Shown: positions 21,184-33,241 of the stretch, one piece after another
Layout: each line of letters begins with the position of its first letter
Numbering within the stretch: the first letter of the stretch is position 1
Origin: Chelydra serpentina
Lineage: Eukaryota > Chordata > Testudines > Chelydridae
Assembly: GCA_037349315.1 (NCBI GenBank)
Contig: JBAIAC010000018.1
Location: 10,850,001 to 10,914,000, forward strand
Length of the DNA stretch: 64,000 nt
Direction of reading: 5' to 3'
Notes under the pieces: model-generated
Told to the model about the DNA's origin: nothing
Databases searched by the model: none
The model's input: only the letters and a program-made list of their open reading frames with translations
Program-made: the position numbers and the translations under genes

Positions 21184-22635
21184 TCACTTAGTAACCTTAA
21201 CTTGCTTTCTAAAAAAAGATTTTTAGTTTCACAATTTTGCTGAGCCGATTCACTAAGTGGTTTCAGAAGGATGCTTTCTATGAGTTTTATTGCTGCAGTA
21301 TTTTCTCTTCTTTTTAATCTGGGCCCCATTTGCTCAAACAAACAGTGTGGCTACCTGCTAACTAGGCGAACCTGCATCATCACCATTGACTTCCAAAAAG
21401 GCTATGGCAAATACACACTGGAGGGTAATTAAACTGGCAAGAGTCCATTGAGTGGAAAACTTGCTTATCTTGTACTTGTCAGCATGTACATGCAGAGCTT
21501 TCTTCTCTTCCAGGAGCCCCTAAAGCTCTGCAAAATTGGAACCTCCTGTTTTAACTGATAGCTTAGCAAATTTTTCTCATGCTACAGTTGAGCAGGATTT
21601 TTCTGTCTGAAGATATTTTTAGAAAAGTACAGTTCTGTTACATGATTAGCTAGTTAAGGGCCTTAATTCAACACCCATTGCATTCAGTGAGGAGATTGCC
21701 ATTGACTTCAGCGGGTTTTGGATCAGGGCCTAAATGAATACTGAAAACATTATATGGATTTCTATTTATATCTAATGTTTCAAAACAAAAGTTCCAGTCA
21801 CTGTTTCAATAATCTCCATAACTGTGAATGTTCTTGTCTCTCAGTAGGAGCTGCCATTTCACTGCATGAAATTAACTCTATTAATTGGGCCTCACTCTAC
21901 TCCCATTGAAATCAGTGACAAAGGCTAGAGATTCAGTTATTTTAAAATAAATCCTGTTATTTACTAGAAATACTTGTGTAGAAAACATAGAAATAATTGA
22001 AGTCCTTAATTAGGTGAAATTCTCATGGATTCCAATGGCAGCTTTACTTGAGAAAGGACGCCAGGGTTTGGCCAGTTGTTGTTAGCCACTAACACATCAA
22101 GGTCATGCTGGCGGGGGCAGAGCACTGTGCTCTACAAAATTGTCCTCCCCGGTGATACCAGACAAAATCATTTCCAATGCCAGAGAGGGACAAACCTTTC
22201 CAAAAACAGGACTTTCCAGTTTATAACCGGACAAATGGCCAGCCTAATTATTGTTCATATTGAATTAATGTGACATTAACAAGTGATGAGCATCATCTCC
22301 TTTATCTGAAACAGAAGACACAATTATGCAGCATTCTAGAGAAGCAAGATCATTAAGATTGCACATTAACACCATGGTGGTTTTTTTATTTCTTTAGTAA
22401 CTGTGTTGCTAAGTAAGTAGTGGATAATGATACTGATCATTCAACTCCCGCTGGAGTTAGTGGGAATCTTTCCATAAACTCAATATGCCTGTATTGTTCA
22501 AACCCAATAAGCTGTATGCTTGCTGAATTCTGACCTATAAGAATTAATTATCCACTCAAGAATCAGAAACAACATGGTTATTTCTACCTAAATCAACTTA
22601 GCCAAACATATCTTTCAATTTCAACTACAGCAGAT
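21184..22635. other. No gene; three short CCATTGA-core repeats
   Basis: No exon or domain is visible. Within it, 21661-21730, 21877-21927 and 22441-22473 each carry the near-palindromic 'cccattgacttcagtgg'-type core, the first followed by 'ggatcagggcc'. Confidence 0.45.
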
Positions 22636-22935
22636 GGTAATTATTTGTAATACAGCAGCTCATAAATGTTCCAAGAGATTGGGACCCCATTATAGTAGGC
22701 ACTGTTTGTATACATAGTAACCCTGAAGAGGTTACAGTCTAAATACACAAGACAAAGGGGAGGAGAAAGGACAGTTTATTAACCCCATTTTACAGATGGG
22801 AAACTGAGGCACAGAGCAATTAAGTGACTTGCCCAAAGTCACACAGGAAGGCTGTGACAGAGCTGAGAACTAAACACAGATTTCTGGAGTCCCAGACCCA
22901 TTCTTAACTGCAAGACCATCCTTCCTCTCTGCTGT
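22636..22935 (+). repeat. MIR-type CORE-SINE
   Basis: Contains 'gaccccattatagtaggcac', 'gaggttacagtctaaatac' and then the classic MIR 3' part 'ttttacagatgggaaactga', 'ggcacagagcaattaagtga' and 'cttgcccaaagtcacacagg', ending with 'gaccatccttcctc'. It is the best-preserved SINE in the window, plus orientation. Confidence 0.8.
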
Positions 22936-23023
22936 GCATGTAATTATGTTTAAAATAAAAACAATAATAAAATAATCAAGATAGGACAATGAGGCGGTTC
23001 CATGAAACCCCACTTCATTCTTA

Positions 23024-23709
23024 GGGCTTGGCTACACTTACAAGTTACAGCGTAATAAAACTGCCGGCAGCGCTGTAACTCATTAACTGGCTACACTTGC
23101 AAGGCACGTGCAACGCTGTATCTCCTCAGATACAGCGCTGCATGTACTCCACCTCCCCGAGAGGAATAACAGCTGCTGCGAAGTGGGTGGAACGTTGGTC
23201 TTTCAGTATAGCCAGGAACAACGGAGTTAATGATCTTCCGAAGTTGCCTTTGTTTTGAAACGGCACTTCCGGGTTGGAGTTCAGAGCTGCATTCTTTAAG
23301 CTGCTGATCACAGGCTCCATTTCCTCTCTTTTATCTGCTCTTTAAAAACAAACAAAGCCCCTGCTGTTTGCTTTCAGTGATTGAGAGAGAGGCAGGGGAT
23401 GTGGAGGTGTGGAAATAATGAGCTGACACTCTGTGGCTATTCCAAAAATCCACTCTTTTTCCAAAAACGCTCCCTGTCAAAGTCCCCCTCACCCCCCCCC
23501 CCCCGATTTGAAAAGCACGTTGCAGCTACCTGAATGCCCATAATGCACCGCTCCCAATACAGCTGCAAGTGCCGCAAATGTAGCCACGTCAGTGGTAGTT
23601 ACTGCGCTGGCTGCTGCCAGTGTGGACAGGCTGCAGCGCTTTCCCTACTCAGCTGTACGAACACGGGTTTAACTAACAGCGCTGTACATCTGCAAGTGTA
23701 GCCTAGGCC
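23024..23709. mobile_element. Harbinger-type MITE, 686 bp, TTA TSD
   Basis: Left end gggcttggctacacttacaa; right end, reverse-complemented, ggcctaggctacacttgcag, followed on both arms by a 'tacagcgctgt' motif repeated several times. Flanked by TTA at 23021-23023 and 23710-23712, the 3-bp duplication of PIF/Harbinger. The interior has a poly-C run at 23490-23503 and no ORF, so it is non-autonomous. Confidence 0.8.
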
Positions 23710-23712
23710 TTA

Positions 23713-24236
23713 GATGAGTCTGACTCCAGCTGCAATGGCCTCCAGATGCATAGACTCTTTTTAATTTTATGTTTTTAACTATGCATCCAGAATGTTCCTA
23801 GTCCCAGTCACCACACTGCCTAAATACTCTATATGCCACAAATATTAAATGACTTATGTGATCAGTGACCAACACAGATCAGATAACTAATCCACTAACT
23901 AAACTTGAATAAAGAATAAATGTTTGAGACTCACAATCTGTTCCTGGCCATTACATGGGCAGAAAAAGAGGCTGTGTTTGTCCAGTTCAAGTATGCGCTA
24001 CGAATTATCCACTCAGGTCTAGTGTCCTTCAATAGGACAATAGTATTAAGAAAGTGATTTACATACATTGACCAACAATATCTGATATCACTGAAATATC
24101 ATTGAACTATTACTTTGACAATAACATTCTGCACAGCCTTTTGGTGCAGACTGACTGCCATTGTGTTGTCATTATTGTCAAGTAGATTCTACCCCACTAA
24201 TCCATGTGGAAATCAACTGTGCTGTTGTGGTACTAC
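23713..24236. other. No gene recognised
   Basis: Unique-looking spacer between two MITEs. Confidence 0.4.
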
Positions 24237-24239
24237 TTA

Positions 24240-24480
24240 GGGCTGTAGCACTTCAGTGTAAACACTACCTATGCTGACAGGAGGGGTTCTTCTGTTAACG
24301 TTGGTAATACACCTCCCTGAGAGATAGTAGCTAGGTTAACAGAAGACTATGTCCATCGACCTAGTGCTGTCTACACCAGGGATTACGTCGGCATAGCTAA
24401 ATCTCCCCGGGGTGTGAATTTTTCACACCCTTGAGAAAGACATAACCAGGACGATATAAGATCCCAGTGTAGACCAGCCC
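24240..24480. mobile_element. Palindromic Harbinger-type MITE, 241 bp, TTA TSD
   Basis: Begins gggctgtagcacttcagtgt and ends, reverse-complemented, gggctggtctacactgggat; TTA flanks both sides (24237-24239, 24481-24483). Inner hairpins are visible: 'gggtgtgaatttttcacaccc' around 24409-24430 and 'gttaacagaagac' against 'cttctgttaac'. I know this layout as a widespread sauropsid MITE. Confidence 0.8.
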
Positions 24481-24532
24481 TTACTCTGAGTAAGGGTAGC
24501 AGAATCTTTCCCTAAGTGAGCAACTAATCCCT

Positions 24533-24578
24533 AGGAGTCTTTCCATTGACTTCAGTGTTTTTTGAATGAGGCCTTAAA
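24533..24578. repeat. Short dispersed repeat with CCATTGA core
   Basis: 'tttccattgacttcagtg' followed by 'tttttgaatgaggcctta', close in layout to the copies at 21661 and 38956. Confidence 0.45.
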
Positions 24579-24899
24579 CCTCTGCTGCAAAAAATAAAAG
24601 GAGCTATGTTTCACCCCCACCTTTCTGGAGTTCGTCATGGAGTAGAGCGGGTGTTTCTATTTATCAGACTCTGCCTGAAGTGCTTATTAACTTTCTTTCA
24701 TGACCTCTTCATTTGGAATTATTTATTGTCTCTGACTCAAACAGCTTGTTGACATCAATCTGTTCCTTACCTCTCAGGAAATTATTTATTTCTTTAACTT
24801 CCCCTTCTCTCCCAGCCTTCTTTCCTTTAAGCTATATTGGAAAGTTTATCAGCATAACTCATATGTTTAAAACCTCTTCCCTCCTGTCCCCAAAAAATC

Positions 24900-25570
24900 A
24901 TTTTGGTTGCCACCTGCTGCACATTCAGTATCTGTAATTTCCTCTCAATAAAATGGTGACTAGAATTGCTTGCAACAATATTCCAAATGTGTCCTCATTG
25001 GTGCCTTATTTAATGCCACAATAACTGATAACTGATGTGCTATATTCTCAGTATCTACGCACTTGCTTTGCCTTGTTTTTCTGTTCCCAAATCCTGTGCA
25101 GATAGTCTCAGAGCATCTACAATCTGCTCGGAGTCTCTCTCCCTAATCAGTTGTCTATATGATGCCCTCTCAAGATTAGTGTTCCCATGACATTTCTTGG
25201 TGCTTTCCTACATTGATCTGCATGAGCTGCTTATTTATGGCCTGATCTAAAGGCCACCTCAACGTGCATTAGATCTGGCCCTGAGCCTCCAATATTCCAA
25301 CCTTTGTGAAACTGTTTGTTTTGTTCCATGCAATTTACCAGCCCACCACATTCATATCATCAGCAACATTAACTCATTTTACTGTTAACTGATTGCTAGT
25401 TTTCAAGCAGACACCTTGGTTATCTCAATATTTACAATATTTTCAAATATTTCCTACATTAAAGGAAATATTTATCTTCCCAAATATTTATCTTCCCCAA
25501 TGAGAAGTCTTTAAGGGAAACAACAGCACATATATCAATAACAAGTAAGCCCAATAACAGCCCTCAGGCG
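24900..25570 (-). repeat. Degraded CR1-like LINE, antisense
   Basis: Block order fits an antisense CR1: 'attccaaatgtgtcctcatt' and 'ggtgccttatttaatgccac', then a 'tttcttggtgctttcctaca' block, then 'catatcatcagcaacattaa'. The same order appears in the antisense copy at 55.8 kb. No readable RT frame remains. Confidence 0.45.
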
Positions 25571-28334
25571 CCCCATTGGTTTTATGTAATCAGTTACTAT
25601 AATTCCTTTTATTTGCACATCCTCCGCTTCTGGTCAAGTTATGATGTGTTTCAATGGCTCTCCTCTGCCACATACCAATTTTAGACCAAGGGTGAAATCC
25701 GGGCCTCAGTGGAGTTAATGGGAGTTTTGCCATTGATATCAGTGGATGCAGAATTTTTAATCTAGAAAACTGCCTTCTGGTCATGCAAACCTTGTGTTTT
25801 CACAAGTGCCGTCTTGAGCGTCAATTTGTTACACAAATGTAGAAGACCCCTCCAAATCCCCCAAACATACCAAATCCACAACAAAGAGTTGTAGAAATAT
25901 TCAGAGAAAGAAAGATAATTCTTAACTGCTAGTTTAAATTCTCAGTCTTATAAGGAGAAAGTTCAAATTCCAAGAGATAGACACAGAAAAATCAAAAGCT
26001 TCCTAACTAGAACCAGTCCCTCAATTCCACAGTGACAACCCATACCATCACAATATAAACCCTGTAATATGCAGAAGATGTAGAAGTGTGTCAAAAAATT
26101 GCTTGTTAAAAAACCCTTTTCCCCTCTAAAACTCAAGAGACAAGCTGATTGATATAGTTAACCAGAATTCTCATGGTGAGTAGGTAAAAGTTAATGCCAA
26201 GGTACTGCTAGAAGGGAAGCCAAATAAAGTGATCTAGAGATTGGCTCCCAGAGCTGCTGAGTCTACCTGGAACTCTTGATATGTCCTTGTATTTGGCCTT
26301 GCATTTTTCTGAGGTTCTACTTCAGCAGGTACTCTATCATGTGCCTAACTTTAAGTATATGAACATTCCACAGTGACTCATATGCTTAAAATTAGTCACA
26401 TAATGAAATACTTCGTGAACTGGGGCTGTAAAGACTTTGCTTGTCAGAGGAAAGGTGTTCACGAGGACAATCCCCCAGTAACAGGAGAAAGACCATCTAC
26501 TCTGCAGGCTGTTGGATTCTGGGATATGGAAAAGAAAAAGACCACATCCCTGTTTGAGTGGGGGGCAAGCAAGTCCACTCAGGGAAACCCCTTTCTATAG
26601 CAATACAGCAGAGATGATGAATGTTCCATTCCCATTTCCTAAAATGAATCTGTTTCCAGGTCTGTTGGTTGCCTGTGAAGTTCAGATTCTTGACAATATG
26701 AATGACAACAGGAATTCATCAGAATTCTCACTGCCTTCCCTCAACCCCTGAGTGAAGTGGTGGATGCTGTGTGAAAAAGTCCTTGTTTTTAGCCTATTGA
26801 TTGGGAGATCCCTACCTATTTAGGCCACCACTGCAGACTAAAATCCCTCCCAACGAACCAGATGTGTATTTGTCATGACAATCATCAAAATCAGTGGTTC
26901 TATAGAGAATCATTATTGAGTAGTTTTGTTCTGCAACCAGTAGGTGAGGGAAGATTTCAGATCCCAAAGTAGGTAAAAGCAAACTAGACAGAGATAGGAA
27001 TGAGGAGATCAGAGGCTGAGGAACCAGAGCTGCAGAGCTGGAAGGGATAAATATGAAATTGGACTCAGAGGCTGGACCAGATGGGTAATTGTGATAAGAT
27101 CAACACATGTAGAGTAATGATGTGAGCACTTCGTTTAACAATTCTTAGATACATTTCTCAAATAGTATCTCAAATACCATTAGGATAAACTTATAGAAAT
27201 GAAATGGCTCTGAGCTATTTCTGGGACCTGGTAATGAAATTATTGTTCATTCTGAGCATCTAACCACATTTTTAGGTTCTGTTTCTATATTCTCTGATTA
27301 ATTAAGATTAGTTATTTATCCATTTCCTGAACAATCATCTTTGAAGTGATCCTGGGTTTAATTCTACTATTTGGAATGATGACAATATGAAGTTGTTTGC
27401 TTTCTTTTGATCTTTACCCACCTACCTGAGGGGATATTTGTTTGATATATCCCTTGAGCCAAGGATTAAATTATTTTATTTATTGCACATGATAAAATAG
27501 ATATATAAGGTAAGATGATGAGTGGTACTGTACATTTACTGTACATGACCAACATGTGAATTTTATTATTTTGATGCTAAGATTATTACAATGAATTTCA
27601 AAGGAATTAATAAAGGTTCATAATTTTAGTCTTAATTCAGTAATGACCCAACCTGCACAGTACTCAAAAAAGAGCAGGTTTCACATGTCGGTTATTCTAC
27701 CTACCCCAAAATGCAATGTTTCTGAGTATGTGAAATAAACATTATTTTAAGAGGCCAGATAAAATCACATATTTAAAATCAGATTCATATAGTTCATAGT
27801 ATTATTTTGTTTTTCTATCTGAATGTTTTTCAAATTCCCATTTTAAAAATTAGTTTAATATAGTTCATGGTATTTTTAATCATTTTTCTATGTGAATGTT
27901 TTCTGTTATTTGCCCAGTGTCAGTGTCTGACAATGATGTTGAAATAATGCAGGAAAGGGTACTTTCATGCTATTTCCAGCTCCCATCTGGATTCCGGCAT
28001 GTGACCCATGCTGCTGTTTGTGAGACCAGGAGGAGAGGGTAGCTGGCAGTGAAAAAGACATGCATATGACAACAATTGTTCAAAACGAGCCCAACAGGCT
28101 GGCAAACTGAGACACTTAAAGCAATAGAAATAATAAGGGGAAAAGAAAATACTTCATATGACCAAGGGAGGCTGCGAGAGGTTTTTTTCTGTTTTTATTT
28201 ATTTTTTGTTCTGTAATGTGGAGCAGTGCAAATAGGCCAAAGGGAGAGTCAAGAATCTGGGCCTTTGTTTGCAGGTCAGGCACACTCACTCATGAAGTGA
28301 CATTACCAAAGCACACCAATTAAGTGTCTTCATT
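25571..28334. other. No gene recognised; includes one CCATTGA repeat and a local duplication
   Basis: 2.7 kb of mostly unique sequence. 25691-25752 has 'gccattgatatcagtgg' with 'gggcctcagtggagttaatg' upstream. At 27787-27832 and 27858-27903 an 'atatagttcat(a/g)gtat...ttttctat(c/g)tgaatgttt' block is repeated in tandem with a 71-bp offset. ORFs at 26373-26751 overlap in different frames and carry no domain. Confidence 0.4.
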
Positions 28335-28422
28335 AGTCTGATCCTGCGCTGTACTGAGTGCCTTCAACTCCACTGACTTCAGTGGAAATTGAAAGTATTC
28401 AGCACCTTGCAGTATTGGGCCC
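28335..28422. repeat. Short dispersed repeat with CCATTGA-type core
   Basis: 'tctgatcctgcgctgtactg', then 'actccactgacttcagtgg' and, at the far end, 'cagtattgggccc': an inverted pair of GATC(C)TG/GGGCC edges around the palindromic core. Confidence 0.5.
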
Positions 28423-29450
28423 TATTAGCCAGAGTATGTGAAGTGCATTCCCAAGGGCTGGATTTTCATTCTGAGTAGTTTGTTTAGCACCATTATCGGG
28501 TAACCATCCATTGATGATTTCTGACTGTACCATAAGAAAGAGTGCAGAACTAGCCTAGAATGGAGGTGTCTGGAAGAAAGAACTATACAACACAGGAGGG
28601 TCAGATTATCATAAGAGAGACCATTGGAAGAGGGAAATATTAAAACAACATACACAAGCTGGTTCATGTCATCAGACTCTGATATAAGAAAAGTTAAGCA
28701 TCTGGTAGTCAACTTTTCCCTCGGGAAAGCAGGAAAGATGGGAGAAGTTGCCAGTGACCTATTATTTTCCCTTTCTGGATAACGCAAGATTATAAAGGAA
28801 GTTGAATAATGGACCACTCACTCCTGCTTCTAGAGACACCATAACTGTGAGAAACTCAGCAGCACAAACATCCACCACCAAGATTCCTCCTACTTTCAGG
28901 CCCAAGTCACCCTCAAATTCAGTCTTCTTTCCTTCTGGTATAGAGGCTCCAGAAGGGAGACATTTATGTCAACTATGGCTTCACTTACAGATTGAGGTAA
29001 CATTATGATGCCTCTTTTTTTCCCTTTACATGATATTTATAGTTCATTGACTATATGGCCTTTTCAGAGTCTGCAAGAGAACAATCTTCAGAAAGAAAAA
29101 ATCCATATTAAGGAGGCCACGATGAGTTTGGGTCTATGTCCTCTAAGGGGCTGGACCGGTGTCTGACTTGCCTCCTAAATCCTCATCTCCTGTATAATTT
29201 AATATTGCAAGGGGGTAATGTTTCTTCCTTGGAGAATGAGGAAGATTAAGAGAATGATGAAAGGGCTGTCAGGCATACTATCTTTACCTCAACTTCTCCT
29301 TAAGTTCTCCTTCTGTCTGCTTCTTCCAAGGCCTTTCAGGAGAAGGTAACTCATAAAGGAATGGGCACTTGATATTCTCTTTCTATAGCCAGGAAGAGAT
29401 ATACAGTACTGAGTTTGGTAAGAAGAGGAAGAGTTGCTTTGCCTGTTAAG
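28423..29450. other. No gene recognised
   Basis: The minus-strand ORF 28425-28817 (130 codons) has no domain and is not bounded by splice signals I can defend. Confidence 0.4.
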
Positions 29451-29600
29451 CAGGGCCGGCTCTAACTTTTTTGCTGCGCCAAGCAAAACAAAACCCCCAA
29501 GTGCTGCCCCGCCAAAACAAAAAAACCACCACCACCTCCCAACGCCCGCCAACGGGGCGCTGGCGGGGAAGGCGGCATGCCTGCGGCCCTGCCTCCCCCA
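29451..29600. mobile_element. Fragment of a GC-rich hAT element
   Basis: Starts CAGGGCCGGCTCTAAC, the same terminus class as 2731 and 61778 (reverse ends), then 'tttttgctgcgcc' and an A/C-rich block. The right terminus and second 8-bp duplication could not be found, so it is truncated or abuts the following CR1. Confidence 0.5.
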
Positions 29601-29972
29601 GCGCTTTGCTGTATGAGGGCCTTAGGATTTCAAATCTCAGATCTCCAGCAAAAGAATAACAGCAGGAGAAATTCAGATTGCCATATTTGGGGTTGGGAAG
29701 GAATTTTCCTCCAGGGTAGATTGGCTGAGGCCCTGGAGGTTTTTCACCTTCCTCTGCAGCATGGGGCACGGGTCACTTACTGGAGGATTCTCTGCATCTT
29801 GAAGTCTTTAAACCATGATGTGAGGACTTCAATAGCTAAGACATAGGTGAGAGGATCATTGCAAGAGTGGGTGGGTGAGATTCTGTGCCCTGCATTGTGC
29901 AGGAGGTCAGACTAGATGATCATAATGGTCTCTTCTGACCTTAAAGTCTGAGTCTATGAGACTATGAGAACT
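29601..29972 (+). mobile_element. CR1 3' end, plus strand
   Basis: The 3' untranslated end of a CR1 subfamily: 'ggggttgggaaggaattttc', 'ctgcagcatggggcacgggt', 'ttgaagtctttaaaccatga', then 'gcaggaggtcagactagatg' and 'atcataatggtctcttctga' and the short terminal repeat 'gagtctatgagactatgag'. 5'-truncated, as is usual for CR1; non-coding. Confidence 0.8.
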
Positions 29973-30984
29973 GGAAAATGCACTCAGGTATCTTATTTGC
30001 AAAGATACATAAACACAGGTTCAGCAACAGTAGTTTACACATCTTTCAAAATTACAAACTTCATAACTGAATTGAATCTCCAATAGTGCAACAGTTTTAT
30101 CACATTATGGGTATTTTAAGCGGTTAATCTATTGAAAACTGATGTGTTAAAATAATAACTCATGTATATTTAATTCCAGGTATGCTGTCAGGTCCTGATA
30201 CTCAGTTTTATGGAAGAATGAACTGGCTCGACATGAGTAATAAGAGCAGTACTTGTATTTGTTTGATTTACTAATAACTTTGGATTGAAACCAAACTATT
30301 CAAATGTTGTTTAAAAATGTCAGCTACCTAATATTTATTATAACCCAGGGACTCATTAACTTACATAATACCAAGACTCAAGAGACATTTATGAAGAAAT
30401 GCTTTTGGAAATAAGGGCTTTTGGGGAAAGGATTAAGCTGTCTACTTCATATAAAAAAGAAAATCACTATTATTCATTAAAAGATTTAAGATTGTTTGTC
30501 AATACACTTTTAAGAATAAAGCTTTTATTACATACAATTTCTTCACTGGAAAGTACAGCATGTTTTGTTTGTTTATTTCCTGCTGCAATTGTGTTACAAA
30601 TGTGTTGGCTGCCTTTAATGTTGTGAATTAATTCATGATTTATAGTTTAAAAAATAAAACAATGGACCTATCTGGCGTTCATGTGAATTGCTGGCTTACC
30701 CTCGCCGATATCTAACATTTATGATTATTAATCAATGAACCCCTCAGGCTTTGTTCTCAGGAGAAATACTGCACTCCAAGAGGACTATACTGAATTTAGG
30801 AAGTTCTACAGCTTTGGGGATGGGACACCAAGGAAAGGCACCAAAATTATAGCATTGTTGTCCATTCTTCTCTCATAAGGGCTGCATGTCTCTCCTTTAT
30901 TGACACACTCCCTTGTTTTGCAATTAGCTTCTGGTATTATGGCACAGAAGCTGTCAGCTGCTCAGTGTCAGGTTTCATTTTTAG
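29973..30984. other. No gene recognised
   Basis: AT-rich unique-looking sequence; short ORF 30399-30626 without domain. Confidence 0.4.
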
Positions 30985-31105
30985 TATTGTAGTGCATAGA
31001 TGCCCTATTCAGAGATTATAATCCCACTGTTCTAGGTGCCTTATGAGACAGTCCCTGCCCTAAAGAGTTGGCATTCTAGGTTAATGACAAAATACAATAG
31101 GTGGA
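30985..31105 (+). repeat. MIR-like SINE fragment
   Basis: 'tagtattgtagtgcatagat', 'cactgttctaggtgccttat', 'gagacagtccctgccctaaa', 'gagttggcattctagg': the central part of the same SINE family as 18850. Confidence 0.6.
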
Positions 31106-31409
31106 TGAGACACACAGGTAAGAGGTGCTTCTAGTGCATTGAGAACCTCAGATGAAAAGGGCTATATAAGAGCTACGTATCATTATTCTATTGCTGCTCC
31201 TGTATTCCTTATACTGATTTGTGACCTATTGGTAAGAGACCAAATTGAACAGGGCAGTGAAGTATATATATTTTCAGTATCAAGATGGCACATTTCTAGA
31301 GCTCCAGGCTCACTTCAAACCCAGCGCCAATAATATGAAAAGGACCATTAAGGGGGATGGTCTTAATATTAAAATGCACTTATCCCCCCAAATAAAAACC
31401 AATTCAGTA

Positions 31410-31490
31410 CAATTAGGCCTTGATTCAAAGCTTATTGACATTAATGGGACTCTTTCCACTGATCTCAGTGTGTTTTGGATCAGACCCAAA
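31410..31490. repeat. Short dispersed repeat with CCATTGA-type core
   Basis: 'taggccttgattcaaagctt' 'attgacattaatgggactct' 'ttccactgatctcagtgtg' 'ttttggatcagaccc': edges TTGATTCA/TGGATCAG around the core, as at 38956. Confidence 0.5.
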
Positions 31491-32069
31491 GTCAGGGCTG
31501 TCATTCTAAAGCTCAGGACTGAAGACTGAAATGGCCGATTGTACAGCTGAGGTGCATTGGCAGCGCTCTGCCAGTGGCAAAGCAGAGAGTACAGCAGGTC
31601 AGGATTGAAGTGCATTGACAGAGCTGTCTGTGGGAAGTTTGTTGCATATGTGTCTGAACTACACCTGGCTTTGGTCTGTCCATCAGTTCTACATTTTTCT
31701 GAGTACCAAAATTTACCTTTAAAAAGTGTAAACAAAACTACAGATCTTTATGATGTGATTTACTATTCATTTGAAATAGAAGTCCAGCAATGTTGTCAAC
31801 ACATGGGAGACAGAAGTTATGGAAAGTATTTAATTTATTGAACAGAGGAAAGAGCATGTTTCTGCTACTATTAATGCAATTTGTTCTCAAAATGGCACTA
31901 TTTTCAGGGTTATCAAGTTTTAATGTTTCCCCAGTGTGGCCAGGGGAACAAGCATTTTCTTAAGGAAGAATTTATAAATATTGATTCTAGTGGAGCAATT
32001 TGTTTCCCTGACAAATTTTGGCTAACATTGAAAGATAAACTATATATATATATAGTTTATATATAAGTG

Positions 32070-32104
<35 letters not shown>

Positions 32105-32524
32105 TTACTATTTATGACAGCATGAAATTATTTTCAGTTTGAAAGTAAGTTGCTTTATCAGAATCTATAGAACAAGCAGATAAGACCAAAATTTAGAATT
32201 TACTAAAATGTTTTACCTCAGGTTCAAATAAATAGGCATTTGTACTGAGAGTTTTGAAGGTCTATGAATTTTGGATGAAACTGGAAATCTTTATCTGGTG
32301 ATACCACAATTTGATATCTGATGGTCCATGTAAAGTAGTGCAAATAACCATGCTGATTTTGATCAGTTCTGTAGGGTTTTTAGGATATCTTTTATCTAAT
32401 TCATTGTATGTACATCTGACTGGTTAGATCTGGATGCAATACGATGGGACACAAGCAAAGCAATGTTGGTTCAATGAAGAAGCCACAACTTTATTAATTA
32501 ACCATTAACTCAACATTAAACACA
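31491..32524. other. No gene recognised apart from the microsatellite
   Basis: ORFs at 31310-31735 (minus) and 31557-31841 (plus) overlap each other and have no domain. The remaining sequence is AT-rich. Confidence 0.4.
32039..32105. repeat. (TA)n/(CA)n microsatellite, palindromic
   Basis: Alternating TA runs interrupted by 'gtttatatataagtg' and followed by about 12 CA dinucleotides. The TA part is self-complementary and could extrude a hairpin. Confidence 0.9.
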
Positions 32525-32532
32525 CTCTAAAC

Positions 32533-33233
32533 CAGTGGTCCCCAAACTGTGGGGACCTAGGAATGTCCAGGGGAGCATGGTGGGTGGGGACAGAGCACCA
32601 CCCACTCCACTCCCAGTTCCACTCCCCTCTGGCCCCAGCCCCAGACCCAGACCCCCTCCTGGCCCCAGCTCCCAGCCACAGGCCCCCGGCCCCAGCTTAG
32701 GGTTGCCAGGTTCCCAGTTTTCGACCGGAAAGTCCAGTCGGAAAGGGAACCTGGAAGTCTCCAGTCAGCACTGCTGACCAGACAATAAAAGTCAAGTTAC
32801 CCACAGTAACTGGGGGGTAACTACAGTTACCCCCAGTAACTGGGGTGCGGGAAGAGCAGCAGCTGCTGCTGGAGACTGGAGGAGCTCCATTGAAAGAGGT
32901 ACCAGCAGTTCCCCCGTCCTGCCCCAAGAATGGCTCCCCCTCTCCTGCCCTAGTAAACCCAAAATCCCAGAGCATGGATTCTTCTCCCCTGTCTTGCCCC
33001 CACTCACCCCCCAAAGCATGGTTCCCCCTTCTCCTACCCTGCCCCACTCACCCCTCCACCCCCAAAGCGTGGCTCCCCCTCCCCCATCTTGTCCCACACA
33101 CCCCTCTTCCCCTGGACCGCAGCTCCCCATTCCCGTTCTGCTCCATTCATCACCCCCCAGCACCATCCCCAGCTCCCAGGGGTACACAGACCAGGTAAGG
33201 GGGGGCACAATTTAAAAAGTTTGAGGACCACTG
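32533..33233. mobile_element. hAT element, 701 bp, 8-bp TSD
   Basis: Termini cagtggtccccaaactgtgg and, reverse-complemented, cagtggtcctcaaacttttt; CAG...CTG ends. Flanked by ctctaaac (32525-32532) and ccctaaac (33234-33241), 7 of 8 identical. The interior is C-rich and non-coding; it contains at 32698-32780 a piece of the TA-type transposon terminus also seen at 60593 (agggttgccaggttccca). The several Pro/Ser-rich ORFs across it are composition artefacts. Confidence 0.85.
32698..32780. mobile_element. Terminal fragment of a TA-flanked DNA transposon, nested
   Basis: 'tagggttgccaggttcccag' 'ttttcgaccggaaagtccag' matches the outer termini of the element at 60593-62211. The second end is not visible inside this hAT element. 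Confidence 0.55.
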
Positions 33234-33241
33234 CCCTAAAC

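Noticed and set aside
32792..33208. 138-codon Gly-rich ORF and its Pro/Ser-rich complement
   Set aside because: Composition artefact of the C-rich hAT interior.
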